Positions 17,864 through 27,611 of a DNA stretch of 64,000 nt are shown piece by piece. The translations under genes were made by a program, and so were the position numbers. Each line of letters begins with the position of its first letter. Positions within the stretch are counted from its first letter, which is position 1. The notes below the pieces were generated by a model that was not told the origin of the DNA, ran no database searches, and saw nothing but the letters and a program-made list of their open reading frames with translations. Location of the stretch: contig JAWKIQ010000001.1 of assembly GCA_041394185.1 (NCBI GenBank), positions 806,001 through 870,000 of the forward strand, in the 5' to 3' direction. This DNA comes from Acidimicrobiales bacterium. GTDB taxonomy: Bacteria; Actinomycetota; Acidimicrobiia; Acidimicrobiales; Poriferisodalaceae.

Positions 17864-17939
17864 GCCGAAACGGAGGGGAAATCTATGTCCCCTCGTGATG
17901 AGCCCCGGTCGGGATCGACCGGATTCCAAGGAGAGGGAA
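17864..17939 (+). promoter_or_regulatory. Structured leader of the maltodextrin operon
   Basis: The roughly 70-nt leader can fold two hairpins: AGGGGA/TCCCCT with an 8-nt loop around 17874-17893, and CCGGTCG-GGAT-CGACCGG around 17906-17923. They are followed by a strong AAGGAG site (17928-17933), six bases before the ATG at 17940. The hairpins may stabilise the message; no riboswitch family is recognised. Confidence 0.4.
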
Positions 17940-19182
17940 ATGATCAAGCGTTCACGCTTTTTGATCGCCTTGCTCGCTTTGTTCGGTCTGCTCGCTGCAG
18001 CCTGCGGCGATAGCGACTCGGGCGGCGACGACGACCGAGGCCGAGGCGCTTCCGCCGCTGGTCATCTGGGCCGACGAGAAGAAGGTCGAACCGTTGCAGG
18101 CTGTGGTGCCCGCGTTCACCGAGCAGACCGGCATCGAGGTCATCGTCGAGCTGGTTCCCTTCGGCGACATCCGCGAGCAGGTCACCCAGGCCGGCCCCGC
18201 GGGTGAAGGCCCCGACATCTTCGCCGGCGCCCACGACTGGACCGGTGAGCTCGCCGCCAGCGGCGTAATCTCGCCCGTCGACGTCAGCAGCATCTCTGAT
18301 TCGTTCGTGCAGGTTGCTCTGAACGGCTTCAACTTCGAGGGCCAGAACTATGCGGTTCCCTACGTCACCGAAGCCATCGCGATGTACTACAACACCGAGC
18401 TGATCCCCGAGGCCCCGGCCACCTGGGACGAGCTGGTCGCGGCTTGCGAAGCGGCCGCTGTCGACAACTGCGTTGTGGTTCCCGGTGGTGGCGCAGCCAC
18501 AGACGCCTACCACAACTACCCATTCGTCTCGGCCTTCGGCGGCTCGATCTTCGCGTTCGATCCGTCGACCGGTTTCGACGCCAGCCAGGTCAACCTCGAC
18601 TCCGAGGCCACGACCGAGGGCATCAGCTTCCTCGAGGCGCAGATTGCAGCCGGCGTGGTTCCCTCGACCGACTACGACACCGCCAAGAACCTGTTCTATG
18701 CAGGTGAGGCCGCCGCATGGATCACCGGCCCGTGGGAGCTCGGCGACCTTCGTGACGGCAAGGCCGAGGGTGTTGGCGAGAACTGGGACGTTGCCCTGAT
18801 CCCCCAGATGGGTTCGAACCCGGCCCAGCCCTTCGTGGGCGCACAGGGCTTCTTCCTGTCGGCGTTCTCCGAGCAGAGCCTGATCGCACAGTCGTTCCTG
18901 CTCGACTTCGTCGCCACCGACGACACGATGCAGGCCTTCTACGACGCCGATCCCCGTGGCACCGCCTGGGTGAACGTCCTCGAGGGCATCGCCGACGACT
19001 CGCAGGTCCAGACCTTCGGCAACTCGGCCGCCAACGGCATCCCCATGCCCAACATCCCCCAGATGAACAATGTGTGGGGTCCGCTCGGCGAGAACCTGCT
19101 GCTGGTCCGCAACGGTGAACGCGCAGCCGCCGACGCCATGACCGCTGCCGCCGAGGCCGTCCGCGCCGCAGTGGCCGGCTGA
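17940..19182 (+). CDS. malE: Maltodextrin-type ABC transporter binding lipoprotein, interrupted by a frameshift
   Basis: The N-terminus is a lipoprotein signal (M-I-K-R-S-R then a hydrophobic run, lipobox L-A-A-A-C with Cys22), read in the frame of ATG 17940. The mature protein, from P-P-L-V-I-W-A-D-E-K-K onward, is read in the +1 frame and runs to 19182. It has the MalE-type features G-P-D-I-F-A-G-A-H-D-W, V-P-Y-V-T-E-A-I-A-M-Y-Y-N, W-D-E-L and A-A-W-I-T-G-P-W-E-L. The two frames meet inside the repetitive GGCGGCGACGACGACC tract (about 18021-18036). Removing one base there restores S-G-G-D-D-T-E-A-E-A. The frameshift could be a sequencing error, phase variation or a real mutation; everything else looks intact. 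Confidence 0.8.
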
Positions 19183-19230
19183 TAGCCGACCGATCATCTG
19201 AACCAGAATCAATCAGCTAACTGACCAGGG

Positions 19231-19300
19231 GGCCCGACCGGTGAACGAGATCCGCGCAGAGAAGTCTGCTCGACGTTTCGCTCGATACACCGGTCGGGCC
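19231..19300 (+). promoter_or_regulatory. 13-bp inverted repeat spanning the malF start codon
   Basis: GGCCCGACCGGTG (19231-19243) and CACCGGTCGGGCC (19288-19300) are perfectly complementary. The left arm contains the end of the ribosome-binding site and the GTG start of malF, and the right arm is followed at once by TTTT. The mRNA could fold to hide the malF start or act as a leaky terminator. Either would lower permease output relative to the abundant binding protein made upstream. Confidence 0.6.
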
Positions 19301-20944
19301 TTTTGGGTTCGCACCCTTGCGGTTGCGGTATTCGACGCCTTCGCCGTCAGCGCATCCCTTACATTCATGTCCAACGGCGCCTGGTCGGTAGTGGCCCTGA
19401 TGGCGTTCGCGTTGGCGCTGGTGAACTGGGCCTATCTGGGCCCGCGCGCCAGGGCTTCCAGGTGGCTCACTCCGGGCCTGGTGTTGATGGCCTTCTTCGT
19501 GGTGTACCCGGTCCTGTACACGGCCTACGTGTCGTTCACGAACTGGCAGACCGGCAACATCTTGACCAAGGATCAGGCCATCGAACGACTCCTCGAAAAG
19601 GAGATCCGAGTCGCCGAATCCGGCGAATCGGGCGATCTGTTCGTCTACGAGAACGCCCAGGGGGCACTGGCCCTGCTGGTGGTAGGCGAATCGGTCGAAC
19701 CCTTCGCGGGTGTGCCGCGACCCAGGGGGCAGGCCGGCGAGCCGGTTCCGGCCTTCGAGGTACCGGCCGGTTTCGACACCGAGGCTCCCGCCGAGACCAT
19801 CGGCAACTACAACCTGCTGACCCGCCTGGCGCTGACCCGGGTGGCCAACCAACTCGAGAACTCAGAGGTCGACCTGCCCGGTGGCAACATTGCCCGGGTA
19901 GAGACGCTCAGCTCGTACCGCCTGGTCGTGTCGGGCGCACGCTTCAGCTACGACGCGGGTACCGACGTGTTACGCGACCTGCAATACGACCGCGACTGCA
20001 GCCCCTTCGAGGGCAACTTCTACTGCGATGGCGTAGGCGAGGAAGAGGTGTCGCGGGTGGCCTTGCTGGCCAACGACAGTCGCATCGTCTGCGCCGACGG
20101 CGTCTGCGACAACGTGCCGCTCTATGCCCTCGATGCCACCTTCACCGGGTGGCGCACGGTCATCGGCTTCGACAACTACGTCGATCTCATCAAAGAAGAG
20201 CGCATCCGCACCCCGTTCCTGAGGGTGTTCGCCTGGAACGTCTTCTTCGCGTTCGCCTCGGTGATCATGACCTTCGCCCTGGGCCTTGGTCTGGCCATGC
20301 TGGTGAAGAACGAGGCGATGAAGGGCCGCAACATCTACCGGTCGATCTACATCATCCCCTACGCCGTACCCGGATTCCTGAGCATCCTGGTTTGGCGAGG
20401 CCTGCTGAACACCCAGTACGGCAAGGTCAACGGTCTGCTGGAGACCTTTGGCATACCAGGCGTCAACTGGCTGGGCGGCACCAATCAGGCCATGGCCGCG
20501 GTCTTGCTGGTGAACCTGTGGCTCGGCTTTCCATACATGTTCTTGATCTCGTCAGGTGCACTGACGTCGATACCAGAAGAACTGATCGAGGCGGCCAAGG
20601 TCGACGGCGCCGGGCCGTGGAAGATCTTCCGGTCCATCACCCTGCCGCTGCTGCTGGTATCGACGGCGCCCCTGCTGATCGGGTCATTCGCCTTCAACTT
20701 CAACAACTTCATCCTGATCTTCCTGCTGACGGGCGGAGGTCCGCCGCTGGTGGGCTACGACGTGCCCGTCGGCGCCACAGACCTGCTGATCTCGTTCACG
20801 TTCAACCTGGCGCAGGGGTCGGGCAGGGGACAGCAGTTCGGGCTGTCGACCGCCATCATCGTGTTGATCTTCCTGGCCCTGGCCACCACGTCGGCGATGA
20901 GCTTCAGGCTCACCAAGAAGCTGGAGGAGATTTATGCCAACTGA
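19241..20944 (+). CDS. malF: MalF-type maltodextrin ABC transporter permease
   Basis: A 567-residue permease. Two membrane helices near the N-terminus are followed by a third (W-L-T-P-G-L-V-L-M-A-F-F-V-V-Y-P). A long extracytoplasmic insert of about 200 residues with several Cys comes next, as in MalF P2 domains. The transmembrane core follows, with the EAA loop E-A-A-K-V-D-G-A-G-P-W (about 449-459). Translation starts at GTG 19241 behind AGGGGG. The gene is 58 bp after the binding-protein gene and overlaps malG by 11 bp. The start codon is buried in a long inverted repeat. Confidence 0.9.
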   Translation: MNEIRAEKSARRFARYTGRAFWVRTLAVAVFDAFAVSASLTFMSNGAWSVVALMAFALALVNWAYLGPRARASRWLTPGLVLMAFFVVYPVLYTAYVSFTNWQTGNILTKDQAIERLLEKEIRVAESGESGDLFVYENAQGALALLVVGESVEPFAGVPRPRGQAGEPVPAFEVPAGFDTEAPAETIGNYNLLTRLALTRVANQLENSEVDLPGGNIARVETLSSYRLVVSGARFSYDAGTDVLRDLQYDRDCSPFEGNFYCDGVGEEEVSRVALLANDSRIVCADGVCDNVPLYALDATFTGWRTVIGFDNYVDLIKEERIRTPFLRVFAWNVFFAFASVIMTFALGLGLAMLVKNEAMKGRNIYRSIYIIPYAVPGFLSILVWRGLLNTQYGKVNGLLETFGIPGVNWLGGTNQAMAAVLLVNLWLGFPYMFLISSGALTSIPEELIEAAKVDGAGPWKIFRSITLPLLLVSTAPLLIGSFAFNFNNFILIFLLTGGGPPLVGYDVPVGATDLLISFTFNLAQGSGRGQQFGLSTAIIVLIFLALATTSAMSFRLTKKLEEIYAN

Positions 20945-21833
20945 CGCTCCCGCCGGTGCGCCCACCCGCCAACGCCAGAGCTTCGGCCGATGGTTCCGCA
21001 AATCGGGCAGCAAGCATCTATTGGCGCTACTGGCCTGCGCGTTCTCGCTGTATCCGATCGCATGGGTCGTGTCTGCCGCCTTCAACAGCGTCAACAGCCT
21101 GCAATCGACGTCGCTCATACCCAAAGACGTCACGGCGCAGAACTTCCGCGACATCTTCAACAACGACGTGTCGCCGGTCGACACCTGGATGTGGAACAGC
21201 TTCTACATCTCGTTGATCGCCGCGTTCTTGAACGTGGTCGTGGCGTCGTTCTCGGCCTACGCGTTTGCCCGCATCAAGTTCTTCGGCCGTCGGGCGCTGC
21301 TGACGTCGCTGCTGGTGATGCAGATCTTCCCCCAGTTCCTCGGATTTGTTGCCTTCTTCGTGCTGGCCCAGCAGTTCCGCGACGTCAACGAACACATCGG
21401 TCTCAACACCCACCTGTTCTTGATCCTGGTGTACATCGGTGGCGCCGCGGGATTCAACGCCTTCCTGCTGAAGGGTTTCCTCGACTCGATACCACCCTCG
21501 CTCGACGAGGCTGCGGTCATCGATGGCGCCAGCAGTTGGGTGATCTTCTCGCGGATCATCATCCCGTTGGCCCGCCCGATGTTGGCCGTGATCTTCATGA
21601 TCAGCTTCGTCAGCCTGTTCGGTGAGTTCATCTTGGCCAGCTTCTTGCTGAGCGGCGCCGACCAATTCACCTTGCCCGTCGGGCTCCAGGTGTTCCTGCA
21701 GGACGGCTACGGCGCCAAATGGGGAGTGCTGGCCGCCACCGCAGTGCTTGCTGCAGCTCCTGTCGTAGCGGTGTTCTTGTATGCCCAAAAGCACATCATC
21801 GCCGGACTCACCGGCGGTTCGGTCAAGGGCTGA
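20934..21833 (+). CDS. malG: MalG-type maltodextrin ABC transporter permease
   Basis: A 299-residue permease with six predicted membrane helices. The EAA loop, D-E-A-A-V-I-D-G-A-S-S-W-V-I-F (about 190-204), contacts the ATPase. It starts inside the end of malF (11-bp overlap) behind GGAGG, and its stop overlaps the ATG of the next gene (TGATG), so the three genes are translationally coupled. Together with MalF and the binding lipoprotein it imports maltose or maltodextrins; the ATPase is the last gene of the operon. Confidence 0.92.
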   Translation: MPTDAPAGAPTRQRQSFGRWFRKSGSKHLLALLACAFSLYPIAWVVSAAFNSVNSLQSTSLIPKDVTAQNFRDIFNNDVSPVDTWMWNSFYISLIAAFLNVVVASFSAYAFARIKFFGRRALLTSLLVMQIFPQFLGFVAFFVLAQQFRDVNEHIGLNTHLFLILVYIGGAAGFNAFLLKGFLDSIPPSLDEAAVIDGASSWVIFSRIIIPLARPMLAVIFMISFVSLFGEFILASFLLSGADQFTLPVGLQVFLQDGYGAKWGVLAATAVLAAAPVVAVFLYAQKHIIAGLTGGSVKG

Positions 21834-24070
21834 TGCGCTGGTCCCTCCGGGCCGCAGCGGTCACGACGGCACTGATCGTCGTGGCCGCTGCCTGCTCGGG
21901 CTCACAAGATTCGTCCGCGCCCACCACAGAACCCGAGCCGTCGACCACCGCTGCCCCGACTACCACTGACCCGACAACAACTGCCCCGACAACAACTGGG
22001 CCCGCGGGCCCTCAGCCCGGTCCGGTGGCCGCACCGGTACGGCACCCGGTGACCTCACGCAGCATCTACTTCGTGATGCCCGACCGCTTCGACAACGCCG
22101 ACCCCACCAACGACACGGGAGGCATCGAGGGAGGTCCGCTCGACCACGGGTTCTTGCCCACCGACAAGGGCTTCTTCAACGGTGGCGACCTCCAGGGTGT
22201 CATCGGGCGTCTCGACTATCTGCAGGGCATGGGCGTCACTGCGTTGTGGCTGACTCCACCATTCACCAACAACCCGGTGCAGGGCAGCGGCGAGATCACC
22301 AGTTCGTCGGCCGGCTATCACGGCTACTGGCAGATCGACTTCGACAACGTCGACCCACATCTGGGCACCAACGAAGACCTGCGCCAGCTGGTCGACGAAG
22401 CACACGAACGCGGCATGCTGGTGTTCCTCGACGCCGTCGTGAACCACACCGGCGACGTCATCACCTATGCCGACGGTTCTTTCGTCTACTGGTCGACGAG
22501 CGCCCGTCCGTACCTCGACAGCGAAGGCAACCCGGTCGACCTGGCCGAGTTGGCCGGGGTGACCGACCCTGACCATTGGCCCCTGTTCGACCCTGCCACT
22601 TCGTTTCCTCACATCCCGACGTTCGCCTCGCCCGACCTGGCCACCATCAAGTCACCGGCATGGCTGAACGACGTGACGCTCTACCACAACCGGGGAAACA
22701 CGACCTTCAACGGCGAGTCGGACACCCTGGGCGACTTCTTCGGTCTCGACGATCTGATGACCGAACACCCGCTGGTGGTGCAGGGCATGGTCGACATCTA
22801 CTCCGACATCGTCGACCGATTCGGTGTCGACGGCTTCCGGGTCGACACGATGAAGCACGTCAACATCGAGTTCTGGCAACAATGGGCGCCGGCGTTGCAG
22901 GCAGCCGCCGAGCGGAGCGGAAACGACGACTTCTTCATCTTCGGCGAGGTTGCCAACACCAGCCCCATCCTGCAGTCGAGCTTCACCAACGTCGGTGTGT
23001 CGTCGACCCTCGATTTCATCTTCAACGCGGCGGTTTCGGCCTACGCGGGCGGAGGCGGCGGCGATCTGCTGGTGCAGGCATTCGACAAGGACGACTGGTT
23101 CACAGATGCCGACAACAACGCCTCGATGCAGGTCAAGTTCTTCGGCAACCACGACCAGGGTCGCATGGGAATGCAGATCCGCAACCAGAACCCGTCCGCG
23201 TCCGACGAGGTCTTGACCGAGCGCATGCGGCTGGGGTTCGACCTGCTGTTCCTGACCAGGGGAGTGCCCGTTGTCTACTACGGCGACGAGCAGGGATTCG
23301 CCGGCAGCGGCGGCGACAAGCTGGCGCGGGCGCCGATGTTTCCCGCCCAGTCGGACGAGTTCATCGACGACGACAACATCGGGTCTGACGCCACGCCTGG
23401 CGACGACAACTTCGACCCCGACCATCCGCTCTACCGCCACATCGCCCAGCTGAACGAGTTGAGGTCGCAGCACCCGACTCTGGTGACCGGCGCCCAGATC
23501 GTTCACGATGCGCCGGGCCCGGTGTTCGCGTTCTCGAGGTTCGACCGCGACGAGCGAACCGAGTACCTGGTGGTCACCAACAGCAACGCATCGCTGTCGG
23601 TGCCGGCGAGATTCCAGGCACTCACACCCGACACCACGTTCGTGCCCGTCTGGACCAGGTCAGAAGCCGTGGTCGAGCCCGTGATGTCGGACTCAACCGG
23701 TGAAGTACTGGTCGACATCGCACCCCTAGCCACAGTGGTGTTTCGGGCTGAGCGCACCCTGGCGCCTGTCGAGACCGGTCCCGAGATAGCGCTCAGCAGG
23801 CCGAACGACGGCGCCGAGATACCCAGCTATCGCTACCGGATCGAGGCCGACGTGTCCGCCAGCCGTCACGCCGAGGTCACCTTCGCCGTATCGGTCGACG
23901 GCGCCACCCCCGAGGTAATTGGCGTGGACGACGCTGCGCCCTACCGCGTCTATTGGGACAACTCGCACCTGAACCCCGGCGCCACCCTCGAGATCATCGC
24001 CACGGTGGTCGACGGCGACTCGGCACCACGGGCAGACAGGGCAACCGCAACGATTGGAGACCGTCAATGA
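21833..24070 (+). CDS. Surface-anchored GH13 alpha-amylase-family lipoprotein
   Basis: A 745-residue secreted enzyme. The signal ends in a lipobox V-A-A-A-C (Cys near 21), followed by a Thr/Pro-rich linker. The GH13 barrel has D-A-V-V-N-H, nucleophile Asp338 (G-F-R-V-D-T), acid/base Glu372 (F-G-E-V-A-N) and transition-state Asp441 (G-N-H-D-Q-G). After the barrel come a beta-sandwich region and a final Ig-like domain of about 100 residues. It most likely cleaves alpha-glucans outside the cell so that the transporter can take up the oligosaccharides. Its start overlaps the malG stop; its stop overlaps the next start (ATGA). Confidence 0.92.
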   Translation: MRWSLRAAAVTTALIVVAAACSGSQDSSAPTTEPEPSTTAAPTTTDPTTTAPTTTGPAGPQPGPVAAPVRHPVTSRSIYFVMPDRFDNADPTNDTGGIEGGPLDHGFLPTDKGFFNGGDLQGVIGRLDYLQGMGVTALWLTPPFTNNPVQGSGEITSSSAGYHGYWQIDFDNVDPHLGTNEDLRQLVDEAHERGMLVFLDAVVNHTGDVITYADGSFVYWSTSARPYLDSEGNPVDLAELAGVTDPDHWPLFDPATSFPHIPTFASPDLATIKSPAWLNDVTLYHNRGNTTFNGESDTLGDFFGLDDLMTEHPLVVQGMVDIYSDIVDRFGVDGFRVDTMKHVNIEFWQQWAPALQAAAERSGNDDFFIFGEVANTSPILQSSFTNVGVSSTLDFIFNAAVSAYAGGGGGDLLVQAFDKDDWFTDADNNASMQVKFFGNHDQGRMGMQIRNQNPSASDEVLTERMRLGFDLLFLTRGVPVVYYGDEQGFAGSGGDKLARAPMFPAQSDEFIDDDNIGSDATPGDDNFDPDHPLYRHIAQLNELRSQHPTLVTGAQIVHDAPGPVFAFSRFDRDERTEYLVVTNSNASLSVPARFQALTPDTTFVPVWTRSEAVVEPVMSDSTGEVLVDIAPLATVVFRAERTLAPVETGPEIALSRPNDGAEIPSYRYRIEADVSASRHAEVTFAVSVDGATPEVIGVDDAAPYRVYWDNSHLNPGATLEIIATVVDGDSAPRADRATATIGDRQ

Positions 24071-25740
24071 CCCTCACCACCAATGCCGGCTCGCGGAACC
24101 GCTCGGCTTCAGAGCTGCCATGGTGGCGCCACGGCGTCGTGTATCAGGTGTACATACGCTCGTTCGCCGACGGCAACGGCGACGGCACCGGCGACATCGC
24201 CGGTCTGCGCAGCAGGTTGGGCTACCTACACGAACTGGGTGTGGACGCGATCTGGATCACACCCTGGTATCCGTCGCCACTTCACGACGGCGGATATGAC
24301 GTCGCCGACTATCGCGACATCAACCCTGGCTTCGGCACCCTCGAAGAGGCCGAGGCACTCATTCGTGAGGCCCACGATCTGGGCATCAGGTTGTTGGTCG
24401 ACCTGGTGCCCAACCACACTTCGAGCGAGCATGCATGGTTCAAGGCTGCGCTCGAGGCCGGCCCGGGCAGCCCCGAACGCGACCGCTACATCTTTCGCGA
24501 GGGCAAGGGCGCCGATGGCTCTGAGCCGCCCACCAACTGGACGTCGGTGTTCGGTGGGCCGGCATGGTCGCGTCTGCCCGATGGTCAGTGGTACCTGCAC
24601 ATATTCGATGTAACCCAGCCAGACCTCAACTGGGAGAACCCCGAGGTTCGCCAGGAGTTCCTGGACATCTTCGAGTTCTGGCTCGACCGTGGTGTCGACG
24701 GAATGCGCGTCGACGTCGCCCACGGCCTGGTCAAGGACCCGACTTTCCCCGACGTAGACCACCAGACCGCGGTGCTGGCATCAGAACACGTGCCCAACCA
24801 TCCACATTGGGATCGCGACGGTGTGCACGAGATCATCCGCGGGTGGAGGCAGGTGCTCGACCGCTACGACGAGCGGATGATGGTGGCCGAGGCGTGGGTG
24901 CACGCCGACAGGCTGCCCCTGTACCTGCGCTCCGACGAGTATCACCAGTCGTTCAACTTCGACCTCCTCGACACCGACTGGTCGGCGCAGGGCTTCAGGT
25001 CCGTCATCGCCCAATCCGCGGCTGCAGCCAGCGCGGTCGGGGCCACCACAACGTGGGTGTTGTCCAACCACGACGTCATGCGTCACGCGACCCGCTACGG
25101 GCTTCCGCCCGGCACCGACTGGCGCAACTGGTTCATCGCCGGCCCTCACGGCGCGCTCGATGTCGAACTCGGAGCCACAAGGGCCAGGGCGGCCACCTTG
25201 CTGACCCTGTCGCTGCCCGGAGCCGCTTACATATACCAGGGCGAAGAGTTGGGGCTGCCCGAGGTGTGGGACCTGCCCGAGGATGTGCTCGACGACCCCA
25301 CCTGGGAGCGCTCCGAGCACACGGTCAAGGGAAGAGACGGCTGCAGGGTGCCAATTCCGTGGACCATCGAAGGCCAGTCGTTTGGGTTCGGTGGCCCGGC
25401 TTGGCTGCCTCAACCGCCGTCGTTTGGCTCCATGTCGGTCGAGGCCCAGCACAACGACCCACAGTCGATGTTGAACCTGTACCGCAACGCGCTGTCGTTG
25501 CGTTCGCAGTGGTTCGCAGCGGACGAGAAGCTCGAGATGCTCGAGTTGGGTCCAGACCTGGTGGCCTTCGAGCGTGGCACCGGTGCACGTTGTGTGGTCA
25601 ACATGGGCTCGGCCGCCGCGTCCGTGAACACCGACGGCCGCTTGGTGCTGTTGTCTTCGTCGCCCCTGAGCTCGCCCGCTGACGGAGTCGTCCAGTTGCC
25701 ACCCGACACGGCCGTTTGGCTGGTGCCCGCCGATGGCTGA
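24067..25740 (+). CDS. GH13 alpha-glucosidase (oligo-1,6-/alpha-1,4-glucosidase type)
   Basis: A 557-residue cytoplasmic GH13 enzyme without signal peptide. N-terminal W-W-R-H-G-V-V-Y-Q-V-Y-I-R-S-F and D-G-x-G-D-I-A-G are typical of alpha-glucosidases. Catalytic residues are Asp216 (M-R-V-D-V-A), Glu275 (V-A-E-A-W) and Asp336 (S-N-H-D-V). It would release glucose from imported maltodextrins. ATG 24067 overlaps the amylase stop by 4 bp; the longer upstream frame lies inside the amylase gene and is not used. Confidence 0.92.
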   Translation: MTLTTNAGSRNRSASELPWWRHGVVYQVYIRSFADGNGDGTGDIAGLRSRLGYLHELGVDAIWITPWYPSPLHDGGYDVADYRDINPGFGTLEEAEALIREAHDLGIRLLVDLVPNHTSSEHAWFKAALEAGPGSPERDRYIFREGKGADGSEPPTNWTSVFGGPAWSRLPDGQWYLHIFDVTQPDLNWENPEVRQEFLDIFEFWLDRGVDGMRVDVAHGLVKDPTFPDVDHQTAVLASEHVPNHPHWDRDGVHEIIRGWRQVLDRYDERMMVAEAWVHADRLPLYLRSDEYHQSFNFDLLDTDWSAQGFRSVIAQSAAAASAVGATTTWVLSNHDVMRHATRYGLPPGTDWRNWFIAGPHGALDVELGATRARAATLLTLSLPGAAYIYQGEELGLPEVWDLPEDVLDDPTWERSEHTVKGRDGCRVPIPWTIEGQSFGFGGPAWLPQPPSFGSMSVEAQHNDPQSMLNLYRNALSLRSQWFAADEKLEMLELGPDLVAFERGTGARCVVNMGSAAASVNTDGRLVLLSSSPLSSPADGVVQLPPDTAVWLVPADG

Positions 25741-27568
25741 CCCGTCTGGGCCACTGCTGGCCTCGCCGCACCATTCTCCGAGCGCCTACATGGTGTCGAA
25801 CCCGACGCCTGCGTCCGGCGAGACGGTCGAGGTCAGCGTCGTCGTGCCGGACCAGTCTGGCGTCGGGCCGGTGATGCTGCGCACGGTTCACGACGGTGAG
25901 GCGACCTTTGTCGAGGGCCGATCGAGACGTGTAGGGGCATCGTCGGTGTGGACCTTCGACCTGGGCTGCCACAACGAGATCGTCAACTATCGCTTCTGGT
26001 GTGGCGGCAGCGAACCCCACTGGTTGACCGGCGAGGGCCTGGTGGGCCACGACCCGACCGATCGCAGCGACTTCAAGCTGGCGACCACCGGCGCTACGCC
26101 CAAGTGGGTTCCGGAGACGGTCTGGTACCAGATCTTCCCCGACCGGTTCGCCTCGGCAGACCCGAACAAGCCTCTGCCCGAATGGGCGCGACACAGCGAC
26201 TGGGATGCCCCAATAGCGCGCGGCCGGGCCGCGATGTCTCAGGTGTACGGCGGCGATCTCGACGGCATCAGCGGCCACCTCGACCATCTGATCGACCTTG
26301 GGGTTGGCGGCATCTACCTGACCCCGGTTTTCGAGGCCCGGTCCAACCACCGTTATGACGCGTCCAGCTTCGACCGGGTCGACCCATTGCTGGGTGGCGA
26401 CGAGGCTCTGGTGCGCTTGGCCCAAGCCTGCCACCGTGCCGGAATTCGGGTGATCAGCGACCTGACCCTCAACCACACCGGAAGCTCGCACGAGTGGTTT
26501 CAGGCCGCGCAGGCCGATCTCGGCAGTCCCGAGGCAGGCTTCTATTTCTTCGGCGACGAGCCCGATGACTACGAGGCGTGGCTGGGGGTGGCCTCATTGC
26601 CCAAGCTCGACCACTCGTCGGGTGAACTGCGCCGCCGACTGTACGAAGGTCCGCGGTCTGCCTTCGGCAAGTTCCTCGGCGCACCCTTCGAACTCGACGG
26701 TTGGCGCATCGATGTAGCGAACATGACCGGTCGGTTGGGACTGTCCGACCTCAATCGACAGGTGCGTTCCGCGGCGCGGGCCACACTCGACCAGATCGAT
26801 CCCGACAAGTGGTTGGTAGGCGAACACTTCTTCGACTACTCGCTCGACGCCACAGGCCCCGGGTGGCACGGCTGCATGAACTATGGAGGGGTGGCGCGCC
26901 CGATTCTCAGCTGGTTGGGTTCAGAACCAGCGCGCCGCACCTTCATGCCAGGCCCGGGCGTCGACGCCCGCGCCGGTGGCTCCGTCGCGGCCTCGATAGA
27001 CGCTGTGATGTCGTCTGTGCCCTGGCAATTCGTCTTGGGCTCGATGGCACTGATCGGATCACACGACACCTCGCGGTGGCATTCGATGGCGGCATCGCCC
27101 GAGCTTGCACGTATCGGCGTGGCCCTGACGATGACGCTGCCCGGTTCGCCATGCATCTTCTATGGAGACGAAATCGGGCTCACCGGAGTTGGCAACCACG
27201 AGTCGCGCCGCACCATGCCGTGGAATCGTGACAGCTGGGATCGTGCCGAACTCGACTGGTATCGCTCGCTGATCGCCCTCCGAGGCTCCTCGCAGGCGCT
27301 TGCTCACGGGGGGCTGCGCTGGGCCGAGAGGGCCGACGACGCGCTGGCTTTCATCCGCGAGAGTGCCGAAGAGCGCATGTTGGTGCGTGCGTGTCGCGCA
27401 GGCGCGCCGGCCCTGCGGCTTTCAGAACAGCTGCTGGGCACCAACCAGGCCGAGCTGGTGTTCGGCGATGGCACGGTCAGCCGTGTCGACGGCAATCTCG
27501 AGTTCGATCTGGAAGGCCCGGGCGTCGCAATCTGGCGGATCGGGCCGCAAGCCCTTACACAACTGTGA
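25733..27568 (+). CDS. GH13 cyclomaltodextrinase/neopullulanase-like enzyme
   Basis: A 611-residue GH13 protein with an N-terminal beta-sandwich (about 1-125) resembling the CBM34 domain of neopullulanases, then a catalytic barrel starting at V-W-Y-Q-I-F-P-D-R-F. Catalytic residues are Asp327 (W-R-I-D-V-A), Glu364 (V-G-E-H-F) and Asp445 (S-H-D-T-S-R). No signal peptide. It overlaps the alpha-glucosidase by 8 bp. Expected substrates are cyclodextrins, pullulan fragments or short maltodextrins in the cytoplasm. Confidence 0.9.
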   Translation: MADPSGPLLASPHHSPSAYMVSNPTPASGETVEVSVVVPDQSGVGPVMLRTVHDGEATFVEGRSRRVGASSVWTFDLGCHNEIVNYRFWCGGSEPHWLTGEGLVGHDPTDRSDFKLATTGATPKWVPETVWYQIFPDRFASADPNKPLPEWARHSDWDAPIARGRAAMSQVYGGDLDGISGHLDHLIDLGVGGIYLTPVFEARSNHRYDASSFDRVDPLLGGDEALVRLAQACHRAGIRVISDLTLNHTGSSHEWFQAAQADLGSPEAGFYFFGDEPDDYEAWLGVASLPKLDHSSGELRRRLYEGPRSAFGKFLGAPFELDGWRIDVANMTGRLGLSDLNRQVRSAARATLDQIDPDKWLVGEHFFDYSLDATGPGWHGCMNYGGVARPILSWLGSEPARRTFMPGPGVDARAGGSVAASIDAVMSSVPWQFVLGSMALIGSHDTSRWHSMAASPELARIGVALTMTLPGSPCIFYGDEIGLTGVGNHESRRTMPWNRDSWDRAELDWYRSLIALRGSSQALAHGGLRWAERADDALAFIRESAEERMLVRACRAGAPALRLSEQLLGTNQAELVFGDGTVSRVDGNLEFDLEGPGVAIWRIGPQALTQL

Positions 27569-27611
27569 CCTATCGCATAGACTCGCGGGTCGCGAACCGA
27601 ATGGAGGATCC

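Noticed and set aside
17844..18206. Independent 120-residue protein at the start of the maltodextrin operon
   Set aside because: Only its lipoprotein signal is meaningful; after the GAC tract it is the wrong frame of the binding protein.
19288..19304. Simple intrinsic terminator
   Set aside because: The right arm lies inside malF coding sequence and the operon continues; partial attenuation or start masking is the better reading.
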